A stretch of 24,308 nt of DNA, taken from the IMG/VR virus record IMGVR_UViG_3300037231_000008, positions 1-24,308 of that record; one strand, 5' to 3'. The stretch comes from a virus. The position numbers were made by a program, and so were the translations under genes. Below are positions 19,747-24,308 of the stretch, piece by piece (within the stretch, counting starts at the first letter, position 1; every line of letters starts with the position of its first letter). The notes under the pieces are model-generated. The model saw nothing but the letters and a program-made list of their open reading frames with translations, had not been told where the DNA came from and did not search any database.

Positions 19747-20460
19747 ATGGATTTTATTTGTAGATTTTGCAATGAAAATATTACTGTTGTTAAATGGCAA
19801 CAAAAAGGAGCACATCTTTCAAATTGTAAATTAAACCCAAATAAAATAAATAAAAGTTTATTGTGCAGTGAAAAAAGCCAAGCATATTGTGATAAAAAAT
19901 ATTCACAATTAAAAGATAAATATCATAAAAATCCTAAAAGATGTAAATTTTGTAAAAAAGAAATACATTTTATAAACAGACAAAAGAATTTTTGCAATCA
20001 TTCATGTTCTGCAAAACTCAATAATACATTAAAAGTTAGGAAAAATAATAGAGAATATCCATATTATTCTGAAAGATGTAAATTCAAATTTTCAATAGAA
20101 AAATTTAATTTCTTATTTTCAGATCAAGAATTAAAATTATTAGAATACAAAATATATTCTCCTAAGAATAATAAAAATGGATTTAGTAAAGATCATATGC
20201 TATCTGTGAATTATGGTTTTAATAACAACATTCCAGAATATGTATTAAGTCATGTTGCAAATTGTTCTTTAATTTTACAAACACAAAATAGAATAAAAAA
20301 TGCAAATATTATTTTAACTCTTGATGAATTAATAGAAAGAATTTTATTGTTTGAATGCAAAATAAAAATTAGATATCCAGAATTAGATAGAACTGAAATT
20401 ATTAGAAAAATATTATCTATTTGCTCTCATGGTGGAAATGGCGATACACGTAGAACTTAA
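19747..20460 (+). CDS. HNH homing-endonuclease-like protein ending inside tRNA-Leu
   Basis: 237 aa. Two zinc-binding clusters come first: C5, C8 with a later H23/C27, and C66, C69, C83, C87. The C-terminal half has an HNH-type core: KDH (D149, H150), SHVANC (H169, N172) and QNRIKNAN (N181, K184), then LTLDELIERIL. The last 38 nt of the gene lie in tRNA-Leu(TAA), and the TAA stop (20458-20460) is exactly the tRNA anticodon. It sits between two Leu tRNA genes of operon C. Likely a free-standing homing endonuclease adapted to a conserved tRNA target. Confidence 0.8.
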   Translation: MDFICRFCNENITVVKWQQKGAHLSNCKLNPNKINKSLLCSEKSQAYCDKKYSQLKDKYHKNPKRCKFCKKEIHFINRQKNFCNHSCSAKLNNTLKVRKNNREYPYYSERCKFKFSIEKFNFLFSDQELKLLEYKIYSPKNNKNGFSKDHMLSVNYGFNNNIPEYVLSHVANCSLILQTQNRIKNANIILTLDELIERILLFECKIKIRYPELDRTEIIRKILSICSHGGNGDTRRT

Positions 20461-20506
20461 AATTCTATGCCTTTATGGATTGTGAGTTCGAATCTCACTG
20501 GGAGTA
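20423..20506 (+). tRNA. tRNA-Leu(TAA)
   Basis: Acceptor GCTCTCA/TGGGAGT, anticodon stem TAGAA/TTCTA, loop CTTAAAA, anticodon TAA at 20458-20460, a long variable arm, and T arm GTGAGTTCGAATCTCAC. The 5' 38 nt are also the 3' end of the HNH gene. Confidence 0.9.
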
Positions 20507-20512
20507 CAAAAC

Positions 20513-20599
20513 AGTAGGTATCTGATTGTTGGTTTATCAGAGCAATTTGCTAAATTGCCCCGTGTAAAAGCGGCAAGAGTTCAATTCTCTTACCTACTG
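20513..20599 (+). tRNA. tRNA-Ser(GCT)
   Basis: Acceptor AGTAGGT/ACCTACT, D stem CTGA/TCAG, anticodon stem GCAAT/ATTGC, loop TTGCTAA, anticodon GCT at 20549-20551, long variable arm, T arm AAGAGTTCAATTCTCTT. Confidence 0.93.
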
Positions 20600-20606
20600 C
20601 CAAAAT

Positions 20607-20695
20607 AGCAAGTTGGTTCGAGTGGTCGAAGACTACACTCTGCAAAAGTGTATGGAAGAAATTCCTCATCATCAGTTCAAATCTGATACTTGCTT
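20607..20695 (+). tRNA. tRNA-Cys(GCA) with class II (Ser-like) body
   Basis: Acceptor AGCAAGT/ACTTGCT, anticodon stem ACACT/AGTGT, loop CTGCAAA, anticodon GCA at 20642-20644, T arm ATCAGTTCAAATCTGAT. The variable region is about 19 nt with a GGAA/TTCC hairpin, and the D arm (CGAGTGGTCGAAG) is like that of Ser tRNAs. Normal Cys tRNAs have a short variable loop. Confidence 0.85.
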
Positions 20696-20705
20696 CAAAA
20701 TATAT

Positions 20706-20791
20706 GGATAAGCGGCAACGATGGTGGAGTTGCAACAGACTGTAAATCTGTCACATTAGAAACTCAGTGGATTCGAATTCCACCTTATCCT
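20706..20791 (+). tRNA. tRNA-Tyr(GTA)
   Basis: Acceptor GGATAAG/CTTATCC, D stem GCAA/TTGC, anticodon stem ACAGA/TCTGT, loop CTGTAAA, anticodon GTA at 20742-20744, long variable arm as normal for bacterial Tyr, T arm GTGGATTCGAATTCCAC. Confidence 0.94.
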
Positions 20792-20802
20792 CAAATAACA
20801 AT

Positions 20803-20887
20803 GGAAGAGTGCTCGAGAGCCTTAAGAGGATAGTCTTGAAAACTATTGGATGTCAAAGTTCCGTGGGTTGGAATCCCACCTCTTCCT
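20803..20887 (+). tRNA. tRNA-Ser(TGA)
   Basis: Acceptor GGAAGAG/CTCTTCC, anticodon stem ATAGT/ACTAT, loop CTTGAAA, anticodon TGA at 20837-20839, long variable arm, T arm GTGGGTTGGAATCCCAC. Last tRNA of operon C. Confidence 0.93.
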
Positions 20888-20899
20888 CAACTTATATTG

Positions 20900-20907
20900 C
20901 AGTTATT
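20900..20907 (+). promoter_or_regulatory. CAGTTATT motif before GT-B gene
   Basis: CAGTTATT lies 17 nt before the ATG at 20925. The same octamer precedes the portal gene (21944) and the last gene (23748), each after a T-rich stretch. It is a candidate phage-specific late promoter element; no -33 TTTG is paired with it. Confidence 0.35.
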
Positions 20908-20924
20908 AAATTTGAAAACATTTA

Positions 20925-21932
20925 ATGATGCAACATTCTATCTTATTCCTTCTTAAACAAAACAATACATACGGAGCAAACCTATCAACAACAAAATCTG
21001 GATTGCTGAATTCTGCAAAACTTACTTCCAGTCAATTACGCAACAAACTACAAACAGGAACAGATATTGAAATCTGCGTTGATGCAAATGATATTGATAA
21101 ATATCTTGTTAAGCATAGACCATCTATTTGTATATTAGAAGCTATCTGGGCAACTCCTGAAAAGTTAAAACAACTAAAATCAATCCACAAGAAAGTAAAA
21201 TTTATTGTTCTCATACATTCAGAAGTTCTGTTCTTATCAAATGAAGGCAATGCAATGGAATTTATTTATGGATATTCAGAAGCAGGAATAACAGTTGGAT
21301 TTAATTCTTTAGAAACAACAAAGCAATTCCTTTCTTTAGGAATAAATGCAGAATATCTCCCTAACATTTATGAAGATGTTTTTATTCTTGATATTGATAC
21401 TCGTAAATATGAATATCTTAACATTGGATGTTTTGGTGCAATTCGTCCAATGAAGAATCAATTATTGCAAGCCATTGCTGCCATAACATACGCAAATAAA
21501 AGAGAAATGCAATTGGCATTTCATGTAAATGCATCAAGAACTGAGCAAGGTGGTGAATCTGCACTAAGAAACATAAGAGCTTTATTTAAAAACACAAAGC
21601 ATGAATTAGTTGAACATGATTGGATGGAAAGAAAAGAATTCCTTGAATTAATATCTACAATGGATTTGGGGATGCAATTGTCAGTATCAGAATCATTCAA
21701 TATAGTATGTGCTGATTTTGTTAAAATGAATATACCTATTGTTGTATCTTCTTCTATTAAATGGATGCCTGATTCTGAAAAGATTTATGGAACATCTATT
21801 GAAGATATATGCTATTCAATTGGTAAATGTTTATCTGTAACCAAGAAGATTGCAAGGAAGAATGTAAAATATCTAAATGAATATAATGCTGCTGCTATTA
21901 AAGTGTGGAAGAACTTCTTAGATAAAGCCTAA
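20925..21932 (+). CDS. GT-B fold glycosyltransferase (GT4-like)
   Basis: 335 aa from ATG 20925 (a second ATG follows immediately at 20928). The N-terminal Rossmann half is degenerate. The C-terminal half has the GT4-type nucleotide-sugar site: NIGCFGAIRPMKNQLLQAIAAI near 165-187, then LVEHDWMERKEFLELIS and a late ESFNIVCADFVKMNIPIVVSS, where the glutamate and following loop contact the donor. No membrane segment. It may transfer a sugar to a virion protein, to DNA or to a host glycan. It is separated from the sugar cluster at the window start and lies just before the portal, so a virion-decorating role is possible but unproven. Confidence 0.75.
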   Translation: MMQHSILFLLKQNNTYGANLSTTKSGLLNSAKLTSSQLRNKLQTGTDIEICVDANDIDKYLVKHRPSICILEAIWATPEKLKQLKSIHKKVKFIVLIHSEVLFLSNEGNAMEFIYGYSEAGITVGFNSLETTKQFLSLGINAEYLPNIYEDVFILDIDTRKYEYLNIGCFGAIRPMKNQLLQAIAAITYANKREMQLAFHVNASRTEQGGESALRNIRALFKNTKHELVEHDWMERKEFLELISTMDLGMQLSVSESFNIVCADFVKMNIPIVVSSSIKWMPDSEKIYGTSIEDICYSIGKCLSVTKKIARKNVKYLNEYNAAAIKVWKNFLDKA

Positions 21933-21943
21933 ATAGACTTTTG

Positions 21944-21951
21944 CAGTTATT
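21944..21951 (+). promoter_or_regulatory. CAGTTATT motif before portal gene
   Basis: CAGTTATT after CTTTTG, 28 nt before the portal ATG at 21980. Same octamer as at 20900 and 23748. Confidence 0.35.
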
Positions 21952-21979
21952 AGCATAGAGATAAACTCATATTGTACTA

Positions 21980-23707
21980 ATGTCTAATAAAGGATTACCA
22001 ATACATGCTCAGCTGGAATCAGTGCAAAGAACTAAAAAGCTTCTTGATGCAAAAGAGAACATCCTTCTCAATAAAGCCATAAAGTCTTCAAATCCTTCAG
22101 ACATACTTTCTGCTCAAAAGATTATCCAGAACGTTGATGAATTTCATAAGAGTGATAGAAAGAGTTTCATCTTCGACCCTCTTGCACCAAACACATTTAT
22201 GCATTATAAGGATAAGCCATTTGTCCTTAGTTATGAAATAATAAAGAAGATAAGTTACGTTGTTCCAATTATCCGTGCAATAATAATGACAAGGATAGAT
22301 CAGGTTGCAGCATTTTGTGAACCACAATCCGATAAATACTCTACAGGCTTTATAATACGTAAGAAACAGCGCTTCTATACTGCTCAGAAAGAAGAACCAA
22401 CCAAAGCGGAATTAAACAAAGCAGAAGACATTACCAACTTCATATTAGGTTGCGGCAAAGGTGATAACTTTACAGGATATGATTTTGACACATTCATAAG
22501 AATGATTGTTAACGATTCATTGACATATGATCAGATGACATTTGAAGTTGTTAATAATCGTCGTGGTTTTCCACATAGTTTTAATGCAGTTGACGCTTCC
22601 ACTATCAGATTAAGTGAACATTGGGATGATGAAGATCGTGATAGATTTTATCAAGGATATGAAAAGAAAGTTGTTTTAAAGAATGGATATGCTCCTTCAT
22701 ATGTTCAGATCAACCAAGGAATTGTAAGAGCAGAGTTCTATCCTTGGGAGATGTGTTTCGGGATAAGAAATCCTACCACAAATATTTACAACAACGGTTA
22801 TGGCGTATCGGAGATTGAGTTGATGGTTAATATCATAACATCAATGCTATGGTCTGATGAATACAACAGACGTTTCTTCAGTCAAGGTAGTTCTCCAAAG
22901 GGTATGTTGAAGATAAAGAATGGCAACATGTCAAGTGATAAAATGGCTGAATTCAAACAGGCTTGGAGTGGCATGATGTCTGGGGTGCAAAATTCTTGGA
23001 AAACGCCGATAATGGATGGTGACGTAGATTGGATAGATCTTCAGAAATCTAATCAAGACATGGAATTTGCTCATTGGCAAGAATACCTTATCAAACTTGC
23101 TTGTGCTATATATAGAATAGATCCCGCAGAAATTAACTTCCCTCTTTCAGGAGCATCTGATGCAAAACCAATGTTTGAAGGAAACAATGAGGCTCGTCTT
23201 AAACATAGTAAGGATAAAGGACTTTATCCATTACTTAAATTTGTACAAAGAAAGATCAATAAATTTATAGTAAGTCGTTTGGATCCTGATTACGAATTTG
23301 TATTCTGTGGAATGGAACAAGTTAGTCTTTCAGATGAATTGGATCAAGATATTAAAATGCTTAGCAACTTCATGACAATTGATGAGGTGCGTATTCGTCG
23401 TGGATTAGAAGCATTAGGAAAAGAAAATGGTGGAAACATCATCAACAACTCTATATGGCTGCAGAATAAAAATGCAATGGATCAGCAAGCACAAGGAATG
23501 CAACAAGGACAAGGCGGTCAGGATGATGGACAAGGACAAGAAGATGATGAGGATGGGCAACAATTTGGTCAAAGCAGCAATCCTTTTGATAAATATAATC
23601 AAGGAGGTGGACAAGAAGATAATGGGCAGGATGAAGATGTGAATAAAGGAGAGGAGACAAATCCGTTTGAAATCGCCTTCGACGCTTTCTTAGCAACGTT
23701 GAATTAA
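21980..23707 (+). CDS. Phage portal protein
   Basis: 575 aa. The portal forms the dodecameric vertex through which DNA enters the capsid and to which the tail attaches. Sequence signs: an N-terminal helical region, KPFVLSYEIIKKISYVVPIIRAII (about 78-101, wing/stem start), LTYDQMTFEVVNNRRG, then YPWEMCFGIRNPTTNIYNNG followed by YGVSEIELM, a RFFSQGSSPKGMLKI stretch, and the INFPLSGASDAKP loop with the following long helix (LLKFVQRKINKFIV). This matches HK97-type portals. After about residue 495 the protein ends in a Gln/Gly/Asp-rich acidic tail, likely disordered, finishing with a short hydrophobic segment (FEIAFDAFLATL) that may be a binding peptide. It marks the start of the virion gene module. 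Confidence 0.9.
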   Translation: MSNKGLPIHAQLESVQRTKKLLDAKENILLNKAIKSSNPSDILSAQKIIQNVDEFHKSDRKSFIFDPLAPNTFMHYKDKPFVLSYEIIKKISYVVPIIRAIIMTRIDQVAAFCEPQSDKYSTGFIIRKKQRFYTAQKEEPTKAELNKAEDITNFILGCGKGDNFTGYDFDTFIRMIVNDSLTYDQMTFEVVNNRRGFPHSFNAVDASTIRLSEHWDDEDRDRFYQGYEKKVVLKNGYAPSYVQINQGIVRAEFYPWEMCFGIRNPTTNIYNNGYGVSEIELMVNIITSMLWSDEYNRRFFSQGSSPKGMLKIKNGNMSSDKMAEFKQAWSGMMSGVQNSWKTPIMDGDVDWIDLQKSNQDMEFAHWQEYLIKLACAIYRIDPAEINFPLSGASDAKPMFEGNNEARLKHSKDKGLYPLLKFVQRKINKFIVSRLDPDYEFVFCGMEQVSLSDELDQDIKMLSNFMTIDEVRIRRGLEALGKENGGNIINNSIWLQNKNAMDQQAQGMQQGQGGQDDGQGQEDDEDGQQFGQSSNPFDKYNQGGGQEDNGQDEDVNKGEETNPFEIAFDAFLATLN

Positions 23708-23747
23708 ACAATGCTTATACTTGAAATTTGAGATTTAGTTCAATTTT

Positions 23748-23755
23748 CAGTTATT
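23748..23755 (+). promoter_or_regulatory. CAGTTATT motif before GAF-like gene
   Basis: CAGTTATT after AATTTT, 19 nt before the ATG at 23775. Third exact copy of the octamer upstream of the right-hand genes. Confidence 0.35.
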
Positions 23756-23774
23756 GGCTTTTGAAAATGGCACA

Positions 23775-24308
23775 ATGATCCAAGAGACAAAATTAGCGAT
23801 GATATCAGGAATCTTTTTAGTTATTGCGGCATTGATCTCTGTGTTCAGAGTTGAGATAAATTTAGCCTTCAAAAAGAAGAAAAGTTTGAAGTCTCTGGAA
23901 GAAGCTATGCGCTTCAATAGTGAGATAGATGTTAAGCTACGTGCAATCCTTGCTCAATTTAATGCATCAAGAATTTGGATAATGCAGTTTCACAATGGTG
24001 GAAATTTTTATCCAACAGGAAAATCTATCCAGAAATTATCAATGATATATGAAGCAGTGGCAGAAGATGTCAATTCAGTACAAATACAATATCAAAATGT
24101 CCCAATAAGTTTATTCTCTTATTCACTTAATAAAATGCTTGATGAAGATGTTTTTGTCATAGAAGATAAAAAATCATTCGTAGAGAATAGGCAATATCTA
24201 AAATCTATTTTATTTCTTGATACTGAAAAGGTAATGGCTTGTTTTTCATTGAAAGATTTGAATGGTACGTTTGTTGGTGTTCTTGGCTTATCATTTAATG
24301 AGAAAGAT
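23775..24308 (+). CDS. Membrane-anchored GAF-like protein (3' truncated by window)
   Basis: 178 codons to the window end, still open. Residues 9-24 (MISGIFLVIAALISVF) form one membrane segment, followed by a basic stretch (FKKKKSLKSL) and a short helix. From about 60 the pattern NASRIWIMQFHNGGNFYPTG, then KLSMIYEAV, VFVIEDKKSF and GVLGLSF near the end resembles a GAF-type sensory fold as found in some phage proteins (FHNGG ... KxSxxxExV ... GxLGLxF). An earlier ATG at 23767 stops after three codons, so 23775 is the start. Its place right after the portal suggests late expression. Ligand and role are unknown. Confidence 0.65.
   Translation, partial: MIQETKLAMISGIFLVIAALISVFRVEINLAFKKKKSLKSLEEAMRFNSEIDVKLRAILAQFNASRIWIMQFHNGGNFYPTGKSIQKLSMIYEAVAEDVNSVQIQYQNVPISLFSYSLNKMLDEDVFVIEDKKSFVENRQYLKSILFLDTEKVMACFSLKDLNGTFVGVLGLSFNEKD

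Noticed and set aside
14508-20887. CRISPR array or other regular repeats in the non-coding stretches
   Set aside because: The repeated elements are tRNA arms of varied sequence. There are no regularly spaced identical repeats.

Overview
This window is part of a large tailed-phage (Caudoviricetes) genome. Every gene found is on the + strand, the DNA is AT-rich, genes overlap or nearly abut, and a portal protein marks the start of the virion module at the right edge. The host is probably a member of the Bacteroidota. Start codons lack Shine-Dalgarno sequences, and seven sites match the Bacteroidota sigma pattern TTTG, 19-20 nt, TAnnTT(T/G).

Layout. (1) 1-4341: a sugar-phosphate / nucleotide-sugar cluster (6-phospho-3-hexuloisomerase, ribulose-phosphate 3-epimerase, a nucleotidyltransferase-kinase fusion and a KdsC-like HAD phosphatase). 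It ends in a GT-A glycosyltransferase resembling phage DNA-base glycosyltransferases. (2) 4405-9753: NAD-dependent DNA ligase lacking the usual zinc finger, small membrane proteins, then a tightly overlapped trio of a metallophosphoesterase, a PPP-type phosphatase and a cyclic-phosphate-processing receiver domain. (3) 9756-14248: a protein resembling the helical domain of 5-hydroxymethyl-dU DNA kinases / alpha-glutamyl-putrescinyl-thymine pyrophosphorylases, a free-standing nuclease gene, unknowns, an HTH-phosphoesterase and a DUF6527-like zinc protein. (4) 14249-20887: three tRNA operons with 24 intact tRNA genes covering all 20 amino acids, interrupted by two homing-endonuclease-like genes and a few small genes. 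(5) 20925-24308: a GT-B glycosyltransferase, the portal protein and a membrane-anchored GAF-like protein cut by the window end.

The main discovery is in region 4. Each tRNA operon begins with the same promoter (TTTTGT, 21 nt, TTTTACG), then a 22-28 codon leader ORF, an intrinsic terminator with an upstream segment able to pair with its 5' arm, and the tRNA genes. The leader peptides are written almost only in the amino acids whose tRNAs follow. Operon A (Lys Val Arg Arg Asn Met Gly Glu Asp Met/Ile Ile Ala) has leader core AAGRNIGRNVDKRTEGN. Operon B (Pro Trp Phe Thr Gln His) has core QHTQHWFTPF. Operon C (Leu Leu Ser Cys Tyr Ser) has core LYCLSLSLLSSYL. The three operons divide the 20 amino acids without overlap (10 + 6 + 4). 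I infer ribosome-mediated transcription attenuation, as in trp and his operons, but with tRNA genes as the output: stalling for lack of a charged tRNA would switch on the operon that replaces it. This would be a sensor for host tRNA depletion, for example by anticodon nucleases.

A second theme is probable hypermodified DNA, from the sugar-nucleotide genes, base-glycosyltransferase-like gene and 5-hmdU-kinase-helical-domain gene. A third is possible RNA-end or cyclic-phosphate processing by the phosphatase/receiver trio, which would fit a phage facing RNA-cleaving defences. These functional links are inference.
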